Position numbers and translations under genes: made by a program
Shown: piece by piece, positions 1-14,800 of the stretch
How positions within the stretch are numbered: position 1 is the stretch's first letter
Layout of the letters: each line of letters starts with the position of its first letter
Source: Rhynochetos jubatus
Taxonomy: Eukaryota > Chordata > Aves > Eurypygiformes > Rhynochetidae
Assembly (NCBI GenBank): GCA_027574665.1
Contig: CM050648.1
Coordinates: 51,941,200-52,005,199, forward strand
Direction: 5' to 3'
Length of the DNA: 64,000 bases
The notes under the pieces: generated by a model
What the model was told of the DNA's origin: nothing
The model's database searches: none
The model's input: only the letters and a program-made list of their open reading frames with translations

Positions 1-2586
1 TTTGTGGACACAGTGTGGTTCAGCACATACTTTTAAGGAAGGGCTGGGACAGCAGAGAAGCTACAAAGCCCACTTGGGAGTGCAGAAATGGGTGTTTGGA
101 CACCTTTTACGCACACATGGAGGGGCTGGCTTTTGGTTTAGCGCAACCCAACGGTGTGGGGGCAAAGCAGACGTGGAGCAGCTCTTTGCCTCTGCCAGGG
201 AAAGCAGAGGGTGGCAAAGCAGAGAGCTGCTGGGGCAGAGCCTCTGCAGGGGAAAATGACGGCAAGCTGGGTGCCTCCCTCACCTGGGCCACAGCTCAGG
301 ACAAAGAGGCTCACTGCTGCTGCTTCTACCGACTCCAAGGCAGCGGTTTTGGCAGGAGCAGCCCTCCCAGGGACCCCCCCTGCGAGACTCCAGCCCCTGC
401 CTGCCTTTGGTTGCACAGGAGCAGCTGCTTTGCTGTCCACCTGCTCCCCACGCCAGCCCTGCTCCTCCTGCCTCTTCTTTGGGACTGTCCCTGGCCCCTC
501 CTTTTTGGTGGCTGCCTTGCAAAGCCCTCAGCACCTCGGCTTGGCACCATATATTTGCACAAAAGAGTGAAAGGTGTGAGCATGAAATGTCTGTATTAGC
601 AGGGGCAGGTCTGTGTGGGATGTAGATAATCTTACAGGATTTGAAAGTTTTAAGGGGAAGGTCATCAAAGAAAAGGTTTTAAATGACTTAATGACCATTC
701 TTTAATTTTCTCTGCAGAATAAGGAGTCTGTGTCCATTGTATGAGAGGCTGCCAATAGGAGCAATATTTGGGGAGTTGCCACTCTTTTTCAGCTTAATTA
801 AAAATAGTCCTTGAAATCCACAAGATGTGTTCATATTATCCCAATAAGTTTAACTTGGTCTTTTCAAAATTTGCCCGAGACTTAAATCTGACTTCAGGAT
901 CTCTTCAGCATTTCTGGTTTACGTCTTAGAGATGAAATCTGTGAGGTGCCGCATTCCCTCTCTTTCTACTCCCATACGCACCAGTGAGGGCTGGGCTCTA
1001 AAATAGACAAGAGCAAACAACTGAAGCATCAGCCTGCAATGCTTCCCATCAGGTGTTTCTGGTAAGGAGGTAGGAAGGGGAGAGGAAATCAGAAGTTTTT
1101 CATACATGTTACAAGGCACTTTTCAAGCTGATCCTAAAGGGGAAAAGGGTGAGTGAAAAAGACAGCAGATTTTCTTACTGTTTTACAGATTCGTATTTAC
1201 TCGATAAGCTAGGTAGAGTCTTGCTAAAACATTAAAGAAATTTTTGCCCTCAGTGTTCACATAACGATGTGGAAACAGATGCCAGAAATAGTCCCAAGGG
1301 AGGAAAAAGAAACAGTGAACTAGGAAACCAGGCTCCTGTTAGGGCAGATAATTAGAATATCTGAAGAGTGACAAAATTCCAATGCCAAAACAGCTCCATT
1401 TCACATCGTGAAGGAGGTGCCAGGAAGACGGAATATAAGAAAGACCTCTGCAAATTTCTGCTAGTTTCTGTAAAACTAGCTGCCAAGAGCCCATACCCTG
1501 TGAACTTTGCTTCACAAGCATGCTCCCTCCCTTTCTACGCTGACCCATTTGTTCAGTTTGTGCCCTCACTGCTTTAGTATCTGTCCTTTAAATATTTGCA
1601 AGTAGCCATAGTCTACCTCAGGGATTTACACCACCTTGAGCACATGAAGGTTTAGGTGCACCAGAACTAAACCACACACAAGAATCAGACCCAGAGCAGC
1701 ACCAGAGCTGGCTGCAGACGAAGGGGTTTGGTGCTGCTGCAGCCTGCCTGAGATCCACTCGTGCAAGCTGACTGTATTTTGCACCAGGGAACCTGGGGGT
1801 ATGATATCCATCAGGCCTTATTTTCCCTTCAGGACAGGAGGAGCCTGCTAGTGCAGATACTCTTCTCCACACTTGGTTGTGTAAGGGAAGAGGGAGGAGG
1901 AGGCATCTGGCAGCAAAGAGCAGAAAAGCAGGAAAGAGCAGGGGATGTGTTTTGCTCTGCTCCATCAAGTAGCCCTGCCCTGGTCCATTTGTTGTGCAAT
2001 TTAAAACTGCTTGTCAGCAACTTTATTTATGGCAAGGCACAGGCTGAGTCTTAGAATCAGGAAGCCAAATCCAGCTTCCCTGATGTCATTCTCCACCCTG
2101 CCTATTAGGATTTTAGCCTTATTTCTTAAGAAAATGATTCCTATGTGATTTTTGCAGCCTGTTGGTATGACAATCCATATGTCTTCTATCACTCTTTCCT
2201 TGAGAACTTTGCATTGCAATTCACCAGTCTCAATCAGATTCTGCAGAAGGGCACAGGGTTCAAAGTTGTTCAGGTCCCAAACATTTGATCGAACCATTTG
2301 TCTGTGTAGAGAAACAAGAGTCAGAGGAGCATCTGTTCCTCAAGGGAATGCAGGCTCAGCCTTTGTTCAGTCTGCCAGTGGCCACCCGACTCGTCCCCAT
2401 GTGCACGTTAGCTGGTGGGCTGGCATGCAAGCACGTCCCAGCCAGCCACAGCTTGTGCTGCTGGAAGACTTAGGGGCACTGGAGGACACTGGAGCGGGTT
2501 ATCTGTATTGCAATGGTAGGAAGCATTAGGGACGTGAAAGGAACTGAAGGCATGGGGCAGAACAGCATGCTCATGAATACACAAAG
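1..2586. other. no gene recognised; GC-rich at start
   Basis: Positions 130-560 are GC-rich and open in several frames, but no conserved protein, splice pattern or CpG clustering is visible. The rest is ordinary AT-rich sequence. Confidence 0.6.
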
Positions 2587-2893
2587 AATCACAGAATGGT
2601 TTGGGTTGGAAGGGACCTTAAAGATCATCTAGCTCCGACTCACTGCCATGGGCAGGGACACCCTCCACTAGACCAGGTTGCTCAAAGCCTCATCCAGCCT
2701 GGCCTTGAACACTGCCAGGGATGGGGCACCCACAGCTTCTCTGGGCAACCTGTTCCAGTGCCTCACCACTCTCCCTGTGAAGAACTTTTTCCTGATATCT
2801 AACCTAAATGTACCTGCTTTCCATTTAAAGCCTTGTCCTATCACTACAGGCCCTTGTAAAAAGTCCCCCTCCAGCTTTCTTATAGGCCCCCTA
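2587..2893 (-). mobile_element. CR1 LINE, 5'-truncated
   Basis: The + strand starts with AATCACAGAATGGTTTGGG and runs through the standard CR1 3' UTR (CATCCAGCCTGGCCTTGAAC, CTGGGCAACCTGTTCCAGTG), so the element reads on the - strand. The 5' end is approximate. It carries no complete reverse transcriptase frame. Confidence 0.92.
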
Positions 2894-5800
2894 AAAGGAG
2901 AAACGGGACCATTCACCAAGAGGCATAGAGGCTATGGGGTGAAAGTCTGTGATAAGCCACTTCCAGCCCTTACGGAGCACCTTAGCCATTGCAGGGTTCC
3001 GGGGCTCAGCGTGACCTTGCACACATCTAGCTGAAGTCTGAGAGAAGCGGTGATACATGCAGAGCAGAACTGAGCACACTTCATGACATTCTGTGTAGTT
3101 CTTGGCATGGACAAAGCGCTGGAGATAAACCAGGTGATGCATCAATTCACAGATCGTAGTTTAAGAAGATTAAAGAAATCAGGCTTTTGACTTAAGAAAA
3201 TAAAAGACTCAAAGGAACCTTAAGGGTGGAAATAGAAATAGGAAGGGTCCAGAGACATGTTGATAGCAGATATGATTGCATTCCTAATAATAAACGAAGG
3301 GGCTCTGATTTAATCTATGGAATGACCAGGCACAAAAGGAATTCAAGTGGAATCTTCTGCCTGCAGAGCAGTGGATAAAGCATGCAGGAAAAACAGCGAA
3401 GCAAGAGGGGCATAGGACTTTGAAAAAGGTGTGGTATGCAAGTATGGGCTAAAAAGTATTGCGGAATTTATCTAGGGACTGAGAGAGGGGCACACTTAAT
3501 TAGAAAGGACTCCCAGTTTCCTTTTGTCCTGAAATGTGTCTTATTTGCTATTAGCAGCTCCGCAGGGGTGGTATGATACAATTACTCATTAGGTTAAGGA
3601 ATTTCAAACCTTTGCCCTATGAGGTAGCTAAACTTGTCACTCAAACTCAATCCTGAATCTTTTCTTTAGCCTGACCAATACTTAAACAAGGATCACAGAG
3701 CTGGGCTGTATCTTGTTGTGAGTGCTTAGGGTTTGAAACAGCAAGTTTGCTCCTGGTCATACGTGCCGTGCTGTACTGCAGTCGTCCGTACACACCATCC
3801 TCCCGCCTGCCACGGGCGGCTGAGACAGGCCAGTCTTATCTGCCTAAGCCAACTCCCCTCATGACATGCATCAACTACATGCTCTCCATTTGTAATAAAA
3901 TCATTAGCTGTGAGTGCAATAACCATATCTTATATTCTGGGCAGAGGGGAAGATGCAGACAATGAGGTTACATAGCTTCATGGCCATGTCTGCTGGAATG
4001 ACTAATCATTTGTATTGTCATTCTACTATTTTTTATCAGACTGACTTTATTGGAAAACTAAGCAAAGCTTTTTAGATTTGTGTCCTTTTTTCCCCAACCA
4101 CAGCAGCTAGGCTAATAAAAGATGTTTCCTCCCTCTACAAATCTTGCTTTTCTGACTGAATCACTACAAACTAAATACTGCACTGACATATGGCACATCC
4201 AACGTTATCCCCGTGTGTCACTCTTTTCAATAACTAATAAATAAAAATATCGTGTTAATGTACATCAAAGGCATTTAGAACAAAATCTTCAAATTAAACA
4301 GGAACATATGTAGCTCACATATCTTTATTTGAATAAAGAATATGGAAAAACTAACAAAGTGTACAATTTCAGCTGATCTGCTTTCCTCAGAAAACTCTGC
4401 TGAGTAAGACACTGAAATGTTAAACTTTGTTTCTCTTTCCATTTCTGTTGCTTAAGGAATTTTCTACAATACTGTGGAGTGTGTGTGTTGGGAAAATAAC
4501 ACTGCTTTAACATTTTTTTTATAAGTCACTTTGATTCTCTTTTGTTTTGCCAGAGATTTAATGTTTCTTTTGACATAACAGCGGCTGTTTTTGCAAGGAG
4601 TACTTGGGACAGCAGCAGAGCAATCCTGCTCGCTTCCGTCCGCATGTACAGAATAGAAAGCTAATAGACACCAAGCAGTTTTGGCATGTGTTCGGCGGAT
4701 AACAAGGAACTAGCAAAATCCCACAAAATTTTGAGAAAGAGACTGAAAAAAAAAGGAAGCAAAGTTATCCAGAAATAACACCATTCAGTTTGTGACCAAG
4801 CTGAAGAACAGCATCTCAGGTTTCTCAGGGAGGCCACTGCTTGGGATCTGGTGTTCCTATGGGGTGTACTCTGCAAGCCAAGTTTTCTCCCCAAGTCTTT
4901 GCTTTCCACAGTAGAAATATCTTCCAACCCATCTGAGTGCTGAATTTACCACCTTTGATTTTTCAAGGATCCTTTAGTGGGCAGAAGGTCTGTTTCCCCT
5001 AAGAAAGTGGGTTATCTGTCAGCACGTGGGCCACCCCTCTGCAAACACCTGCCCTCTTATAGCTGGACTACTTTTGTGCAACCCCGTGGTTTCAGATGTT
5101 TTCCACAGAAACCTCCAGTAGGAGATTCCCCAGACAGTGATCTGATAATGTTCTCTGCTCAATATACCGAAATCTGAGCCTGAGCCTGGACAACAGGTAC
5201 TTTCCATCTCTAAATACTTCCGTTTGTACAACTAACTGGCTGCAGAGGAATTAGGATTAAACTCCCTTATGACTTCCCTCCCTTAACTGTGAGGTTGCTC
5301 TAGTTAAAAAGAGGCATACACAGGATAAATGGATAAGCAGATTTTGCTTTTTGGAAAAGCAGCTCAAAACTTTTCAGCCAGAATATGTTACCTCCATGAT
5401 ACAAACAGATGATAGAAAGAAAGCACTCTTAGAAAATATGATGAAGAAAGCAGTGAAACAGGTGGCCTTAAACTTGGAGCAATGGAAAATGTGACAATGA
5501 TGAACAGAAATACCTTTATTTTTGGCACGTTAGGCAGTGAAAGTTTTCCTCTCCCAACTAACCTGGAAGAAGCTAAAATTACGTACGACTTGGGTAAGCT
5601 AAGCAGTTACTGCTGCATTATGGCCAATACTCCAGGCAAAGCACAGCAGGTCACGGCTCTGCAGATACTCTGGGTAACTTGAAGAAGAGCTAACAAGAAA
5701 CTAGAGAATCCAGCGAGTGCCTCTGTATTTCTCAAGTTTAGGCTTGGTACATTATGGGATAGAAAGAGGCCCTTACTTTTAATAGGCACTTATTGGTGGG

Positions 5801-8800
5801 CTAATTTCCGCTAGTCCTTACTCAGATTTGTTGTGCTTGGTGTTTTGCTTGTGTAGGATTAAGTAAAAATACAATGCAATAAAGTGCACCAAGTATGTTT
5901 TGCTCATGTAGGATTATATAACAATAAAATGCACGAAAATACACCAAGTGCTATAGAGGAATAGAAAACATCTACCTTATTGTGACCCCATCAGCAATGT
6001 ACAGCCATTGCAGCGTGCTAGCACCCGCATGAAAGCATTTAAAGGCAGGACAGTGAAGAAAACACTTTGGTCACTAGAAGAAACCAGAATAGCCAGCAAG
6101 GAGAATACATTTACCTGTATAATGGCATTTGGTAAAAATTCCTCAACCCTTGGGCAGCCAGCCTGTACCTTCATGGGCAGGAGCATAGCACTGTCTCTCA
6201 TCTCGTGGGTCATATGGCTGTTGCAGCCCAATACCATTCCCTACCATGCTGCCACCTTGACTCCAAGCATTTTATGAGGGCTACAAAAGGTAGGAGATCT
6301 CATAAGCACTTCTCCCAGCCCCAGCTTTTCTCCAGGGAAGTCTCCCTCCCCAGGCAGACCTGTCTTTGCCCTACAGACATGATGAGCATGGCTTCCGTTG
6401 GCTTGGGAGGATTCTCGGTGTGAATCATCCTGCCAGTGAAACTGCCAGATGATTTATAGAGAACAGTTGAGGAAAACTTTTGATTGGCGAGGCTATTAGG
6501 ATATCTTGCAAAATCTGCATTGGCACACACAGCCATATAACTAACTGGATTCCTAAATATAATTGTCTCCAGTTGTATATGCAAATATGGGGTTTTGTAT
6601 AATCACAAAATGGGAGATCTCTGTCAATAAATCTCTTTCATTTTACCAACAGTTTCTTGGCTACTTGGAACACAATAAATAAGAAATGGAAGAGCAAGAC
6701 CTTAGAGGACCAGCTGAAAAGTAAGAAATAGAAAAATTATGTGCTAAGGATGTAGACTTGGTGTTTCTGGCAAATGTCCACATTTCAGTGGACTTTTCAC
6801 ATGATATGGATAAATATTGCGAGTTGTTGACAAAATTTAATTTTTCTGTTTTCTCTATGACATGAAAAATTCCTTCTCTATTTTTGCAGTAAGTCCAAAC
6901 ACCAAGGCTTATGCTTAGCAAATGCTATTTAATTGCAAGCAAATATTACAAACACAAGTTGAGTAAAATTTACATGCTTGGGGGTTTTTTTTGTGCGCAA
7001 CAAGCAACTGCTTTAAGTGCACATAACAGAGCGAATGCAACTGCTCGTCTGCTCCCACTTGGAAGACTGTTGATACACATTTCTCTTTAATACTGTCCAG
7101 TGTTGAAATAAGTAGATTATGAGGTTTTATTCTCTAAACTGCTCCCTGTTCTGGCAACAGTTATAAGTCAAGATGTATGAAGGATAAGTGAGTGCCTTAC
7201 ATGACTATCCCAGTGCTAACTAATGTTTGCTGAACATGGGAAGAGAACTTACCCATCTAAAATTTAAAGGAAGGAGCAAATGAAGACAGAAGGTATAAAA
7301 GCATGAATCTTTTAAAAATTGAAATGTTTTTATGCCTGGACTCTGAAAAAATCTAAAGGAGTACTTTATCTGAACATGTTCATACCTCTGAACATGTTGC
7401 AAAATGAAGTGCCTATCTTTCATTTCTAAAACCACTTCTGTTCTTCAAGAAAACTGGAAGTGGGTTTGGACACAACCTGACAATTAAAACAACCGCTGTT
7501 TTCTAATGCTGCTATGTGAATTACCTCTGTGTGTGTGTACACTTCTTCAGTGACTGAAAAATCCTAACTCTGTGCACATGTGAGAACTGAAGCCTCACTT
7601 AGACACTACAATACTTGTCACGTGTAGTGAGAACAAGAGGTTAGTTGTGGTTTCATTAGTGGCAAGTCCTTTGTTAACACAATGACCCGTAAGAGAAGTA
7701 GGGAGCCCCTACTACTTACTTACGTGATAGCATCTCACTTATTAATCCACTGTGCCCTTACACATACAGCCCTTTTAACATAAACCTTTCAGGCAGATGG
7801 GGAACTGTAGACTGCTTTTTTCTCATTGAAGTTCCCATAAATTATGGGATGAATCTGATCTCCTCAACGTCTCAAGTGATAGAAATTTACACCTGTAAGA
7901 AACCATTGCAATAAACAATTTTACTACTAAAGGGAAAGTATAGATGCCATGAGATGGCAACAGAGGACTGTGGCAAAGATTAAGTGTTTTTATCGAAACA
8001 CTGGCACCTAAATGCCCTACAGCTCCACAACTTTATGACAATTGGGTGAGAGATGGGAATCTTCTGTCTCTTTGATGCTTCCATGTTCCTAACATGAGAA
8101 AATGTTTCCATGACAGCATTAATCTTTTGGAGGTACGCAGACTAAAACACAGGCTTTTCTCTTATGCCCCTGCACCCTGTGTGGCTTACGCAGCTTTTAC
8201 CTAAGCCCTGGGTACTTGGGACATTGGGATGCTTGTCCTAGTTGCTTATCTTTATGTTTTCAGCAGCATATAGATAGCAGCTCTCAGCTGCAGTCTGTTG
8301 CCCTAGCTGCTGGCTAAAAGCAATGCCTAAACATCAGCCTCAGGCCTTTTCTCTTAGGTAAAGATTTTGTTGCATTTTTTGTTCGTTGCACTAAAGATTC
8401 AGAGATGGAAATGATTTCCTGGGAGAGATGAGCGAGAGAAACTGCTGCTGGGGAGAGTTTTCATGAGTAAGTGCCTGGGCTTTTCAGTACTGTGGATGAT
8501 CATGCAGAGAAGCTATGCACAGAAATATCTGAAGTTTGACTCCCTCTTGGAGCCATAGACAACACTTATCGGTTAGAGCTGGCAAGGAATCTGTCACAGG
8601 AAAAGAAAACTAAACCCGAATGCTGTCAGTGGATACCCTAGTGCTGATTTAGCTTCTTTATGCAAGGCAGTGTTGGACTAAATGATTCATGTTATGGATG
8701 GAGAAAATGGTGAGTAGCAAGAGAATGTGAGTTCTCAGCTAATCAATCAGTCTGGATGTAGTTGATGCATCCAAAGTAAGTGCATTTACTTTATCTGAAA

Positions 8801-11800
8801 TATAAAGCCTGATTTTACCTCTCTTTCAATTTTATATCCTTCTACCATGAGACTGACAGAAATCCGAAGTGTATCTTTGTTTCCTGATTACCTTCATTTA
8901 ATCAGATTGCATTTAATGTCTCAGCTAAGACGTAATTTGTCTGGTAAGTACTTTATGTAGGATGAGCAAAGCACAGTTTGACTACAGATATGATCATATT
9001 TCATGGGAATGAGAACACCACTTCAGACACCACCTAATCAAGCCCTAGCAATGCAACTGTCCTCTTGCAGAAATCAAAATAACAAAGTTTTCTGAAAAAG
9101 TCTCAATTTCATGTGTCCTTTTTGCTCAGCCAGACTGAACAACTATAGAATAAATGACAATTATTCTATTTTCATTTCAGAAGGGTTCATCTGGTTTAAC
9201 CTCTTCAGTATGGGTATGTGTACCTGTCCCAAATATTTCAAACAAAGCTTAATGGAATAATGGTGCCACCTTTGCTACTAATAGGATGAGTTCAGGCTGA
9301 TTAGTCAAGCTTAACCTACTTGTTTTGACAAGGTCTTCAAGTTTACTTCTGTTTAAATAAGAATAGAAAGCTTCTCACTGATGTTTATTAAGTACGAAAC
9401 CGCATTTTGCTGTAATGGTAGTGAAATGAAATAGTTCAAAGACGCCAAACAAACATTTTAAACTATACTTTGCAGAATAAGTGACCCTTATCTGCTTTGT
9501 TACCTCAGATGTGGTGAAAATATCCAACCCACGTCATAACAGGAGGCAATTCAGTGTCAAATTCCTTCATCAGGAGGTGAGCCAGAAATACTATTTTATG
9601 CATTTATTAGGTGAAAGAATGGGTATTGTTCACTCTTTAAAATGTCATTTAATGGAAGGATCTGCATTACTCTCAGAAAACTGTAAGTTGCAATTCTGTA
9701 ACTAGTAAATCACAGTTAAAGATTGCTTGATCTTGAAAAGAAACCTAAAGTCTGCGAGTCCAGGTCAGATGCACACAAGTGCATTTAAAAATTCAACCCC
9801 CTTTCACCTACTGAATTGAATGTACTGGCCAGATACTTTGTTTTACACCAGGTTTCCTAAGACCCTTTCTCAGTTATATCCTCCTCCTTCAGACAGTGGC
9901 AGCTAAGGAGACAATTAAACCCTTAATGGAGGAATGTCACCGAGGCAGGAGAGGACAGGAGCCCTTTTATTTGGTAGTGCAGAACAGTGGCTGGCAGAAC
10001 CACAGTTTCCCCTGGAGCAATGGATCTTGAACTCAAACTGCAGATGAGTTCCTGTGCAGCTTCTACAGCTGTTCCTCCTCTCCTCTGGGCTCATCACCCA
10101 ATTAGTGAAAGTTTTTGTGGCAAGTACCACAACGTGACACATCACGCCATGCTTCCTCAGGTGTGTTTCAGCTTGGTTCTATGCACACATCCCAGGTGCC
10201 GGTTGTGTAGGCAGCTCAGGTTGCGCAGGCTTGTCAGGGCTGGGAGGACAGGGGAGACAGCTGGCAGATGCACACCAGTGTCTAACATCAATATGGACAC
10301 ACAGCACAGCCTGGCCCAGAAACTGGAAGTGAAGACAGCTCTGATGATAATTTACATCTTGCCTGAGCACCCTCATCTGCAATGAAAACATTACTTATCA
10401 GTCTGAAAAGACACATAGCTTCATAATGATCCAATTCTCTCTCAACTACAGCTCTGAATTATCAGATGGAGGCTTATCTGTCTTGACTTGTAACAACAAC
10501 CAGCCTGGTGGGGTGGCACCGAGGAACACAGGGGACTGTCTTTCAGGTCCGGTGAAAAGGAGGAGCAGAGGACAAGCTGTCTGTGCAGCAGACCACAGGC
10601 GACTCAACTCCTGGGAGAAGCTTGCCAAAGGCAGTTCCTAACATCTGGTTTGAGAAACAGCTGTGATTTGCTGATCTACATAATTGAGATGCCTCCCTGG
10701 AATTAAGTATCTCCAGAGGAAACTCAACATCTGAGCAAATAAGACAACCAGGGAGGGTGTGGTACTGAGATACATGGAAGTTGGGTCTCCCATCTCTTTG
10801 TCTGTGTGCTAAACCTCTTTCTTGGGTACCTCGCTTCACAGGAGATTTATAACGGGCAGTGTCAGTGCTGCAGCCTCCCGGGATCACCACGTGGAAGTTA
10901 ACAGTTCATGATGAATCCCGTGTCTCTGCTTATGATATTTGAGCTGACAGACACACATCCATCTCCCTGTCAGTGCAAAGTTCTTGCCCAGGAAGTGTTT
11001 CCAGTCTTTTGTCCAGGCCCTGTCTTCAGACACCAAAATTTCCCTTTGGACTCTATTCCAGTCTAACAGTGCCAGGGTATTTCCTCCTATATTTAGGCTA
11101 ATCTTTTACTACTTTGATATTTTTGTGCTACCCCACACTGTTCTGCTCTCCCCTCAGCTGCCAGCACCTGAGGTGATGGCCCAGCATTTGTCTCCACATT
11201 CCTGTATCAAATGCTCAATTTCTCCTGTTAAATCTTTTCTTGAAAAAGCCTGTTCACTCTGGACACTAATCAATATCTATTTTGGATGAAACTTTGTGGA
11301 AAAGCTTTTTATATGTATTCCTGACAAATGGCTCGCCCATCCCAAATGTTGCTTTGAGTAGTGAGGGGGAACAGACAGATGGAGGAGGCAGAGATCAGGG
11401 GAGAGGCAAGAAGCAATAATAGAAATGTTTTACATTCCCCCAGATGCATGAGACTGTGCCTATCGTTTCACAATTAAAAGTGGGATTCAGCTGCCTTTCC
11501 CCAGAGCATTTTGAAATGTCAGGCTTAGGTTTTTTCAGTTTGGAGAAAGCAAAAATATTTCTAACATATATCATATAGCAAAGGCAGCCTTTGCTGGATT
11601 TCTTTTTACCAAGATAATTTCCTGTGGCAGCTAATTTCTTATTTAAAGCAAACACATCATTTCTAATTGTCTTGAGTGCATGCCTCTGACATAGATGAAA
11701 ACTGGTTTTCAACTGTATGTGCCAAAGCTATGTTTCAGGAAAATGCAACAGCTACAAATAATATAATTGAAAACAAATGCAAAAAAAGCACAACTCACAA

Positions 11801-14800
11801 ACAAGCAGGGGAAAAAAGCTGCCTGTCTTACAAAACCAGGTTATTATCTTAGCCACAAGTAAATTTTCCAGGTCGATCATCTCTCCCAAACACACACAGC
11901 ACTGTGATCTGACCAGCTACTGCTTTTTTCGCTCACATCAATATGTTTCATGCTTCATGTTTTGTACTGCTTACTCCCTCAATCACACATGATGGCCTCA
12001 AATGTGGTCTCCTCTGCTCGTCAGTGCACAGAGCTGAGCCAGACCCTGGGCTCTCGCTTGTGCCCTACATAGGGCCCCAACCCTTGAAGGGATTTGACAT
12101 GATGCAACTCCTGCTTGGGCCAGGGCAGGCAACTTCAGAAGACAACCCTGGGTACATCAGTACTCATTGACTCTGGGCTCAGACTTATGCTCGAGCCTGA
12201 ACATTCGATTGTCCACACTGCTTACAGGAATCTTCAAGCTTTGACTGGTGTCCCAAGCAAGGCAGTAGGCAGGACACTAGAAAAGCCCAGGAACAAGGGA
12301 AGAACTGCTCCTTTCCTTCAGACAGTGTAGAAACCAGCACTTCAGGTACACAGCTCAGCAAATTAAAGTCCAAATTTTGTCATGGCAGAATAGATGTAGC
12401 CAAGGAAACTTAGACTCTGACAAAGAAGTTTGGGTTGGTTAGCACCGAATCAGGGCCTTTGTTATGAAGCCTGGCTAAACAGCTACCTCCCTAATTTAAT
12501 AAACTCGCGTTGAGAAAACTGACCCTAATCCTTATATGCTTTAAAATTTTTGGTCTCGCCTGTGGGAATTTTGAATTGCCAAGGAGAGGAAAGTTATATC
12601 TCAAGTTACCTTTGCTTCATAAAGTCCTGAGCATTTATATTCCAAGGATGGAAAGAGCAGAAGACAAATCTGCCTACAAAGACACAAAGCCATCATATGC
12701 AAATCTCCCTCCTTGTGACTATGCACAGAAACAATAATGTTGTGAAGTTGGTTAGATGTGAGATGTTGGTGAGAAATTGGTGAGAGTTACAAGTTATTTC
12801 AACTTGTAAAAAGTTAAATGTTCCTCATGCATCAACTAACATTCCTACGTAGCTTATTATTTAAATGGGAGACACATCAATGCTATATAAACAACTCTCT
12901 TATGACAATGATGACTTAATTTATATGTAAACATGCAATTATTTCTCACTGATTCTATATCACTGCATAAACAGGAATGGAAAAATTACAGCTTAGTACT
13001 TACTAAAACCCCTAACATATAAACTAGGATCCTCTCTCTGTTGCGAAAGGCACAGGCATCTTAAATATGGTGATACTTTGAGGAAAAGTGCACAGTTAAT
13101 TGCTGCCATTACACTGTTCTGTCTTGGGTCAAAAGCTAAGAGCTGTCATACTGAAAACTGTAGGAGCTCTGGCTTAAAACTGCAGAAAAATATGCTGCTA
13201 TGAACTAGACCCTTATGGTTATACCAGCTGCGCTTCTGGCCCAGAACATGAGTCTTTTCTCATTTAAAACCCAGCCAATAGTCATGTAAATTATGTGGTC
13301 TGATCTCAGTTTTGTTTTGGGAAATGGACAAACTGTGGTTAAACAGCTTTTCTCCAGCGGTTGCATCCTGCAGGGTCCTATAGCGTGTGCTAAACTTCTC
13401 TCCTCCAAGTAACTTTAAAAGCTTTTAACTTCAACAGACCTTTCATAGAGAAAGCTGAAAATACTACCTCCTGAAGAGATCTTTATCTAGTTGAGTGTTC
13501 ACACATTTAATTTCTGTTAAAATGCGACTACTAGACCCTTCTGAATAGCTCTGCTTGTGGTCATTTAGGTATATGTATTTACTGCAAGCTGAGCTGCATT
13601 CTTTTTGGACTCCCATTGACTCACAGAGGCTGTAGATTGAGCTGAAGTCTTGTTCATGCACAGTGAAGTCAATAGGAGTATTTCCAGGGACTCAGATGGG
13701 CTTTGATGGGCCCTGGCCCAGGACACGAGTTTATAGTATTTGGAGCCAGAAAAAAAATGAATTAAATCATCTGGTCTGATTTCTAGTTAATCACAGGATA
13801 TGCAAGTTTTATCCAGATATGCCAGTTCTGAAATAACATTTTTTCTTTAGGAGCTTAGAAAGCGTGTGCCCACAAAGAGGAGAACGGAGGTTCCTTCCTC
13901 ACGGCATGGCACCCTGGCTGCTGGTACCTACCGATGTGAGATGTTCCCAAGTGATTCCAGCTCCATCACCAGCCACTGAGATGCAGCCAACTGCACAGCG
14001 CAGTACCTGCTTCCGTCCCAACTCCTGAAGGAAGCTCAGGGTTGTCGGGCTGCTGCAGGACATTTAATCAATGCTGTTTCCCATCAAACTCATGAACAAA
14101 CGTGGTCAGCAGAAGTCAGACTGACATACTTTAGGGCCAGAGAAAACTTCAAATACTAGCCACAAAGTGTGTGCCTACATAATACAATATCAAAAGGAAA
14201 TACAGTTGTACTAGGTTAAATCAAAAATATGCGTAGACCAGTACTACATCTAAAAGTAGCAGATGCTTACAAGGAACACAAAAAGCAGGGCAATACCAAA
14301 TCATCTGTCTCATAAGCAATGGTTTAGGAATCTCTTGAACTGGAGGTTGGACCTGGATCAGTATACTGCAATAAACTGGTGGAGGGGGTCTGTCCTCCAG
14401 GAACTGCCTAGATTTTTTTTATTCAACCCAATGAGTTTACTCCCAGAATCTGGATTAACTCCCTTTTTCTTTTAATATATTTAATCTCATTATAAGAACT
14501 CTGTGTGAGGGTAAATCCACTTCCTTTTCATAAGCTGTCTCAATATTTCCCCCACAGCTATGAGGAAATGTCTTATTTCAAGGCTGGATTTTTCCAACTC
14601 TTAACTTCCCGGTGCTAGATCTTATCATGCTTTTGTCAGCACACTTGAAACAGGGGATGGGAAACAGATTTTGCTCTTTCCCTTCCCCTGTTGTACCATA
14701 TTCATTTTTAAGTAACAGACACTCAGATTTTTAAAATCCTGATCCAGAGGACCATTTATTCGCATGATTTACTTTAAGTACGTAAGTAATCCCATTGACT

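Noticed and set aside
15-599. 194-codon + strand ORF at the window start
   Set aside because: GC-rich, low-complexity translation with several competing frames on both strands and no recognisable domain.
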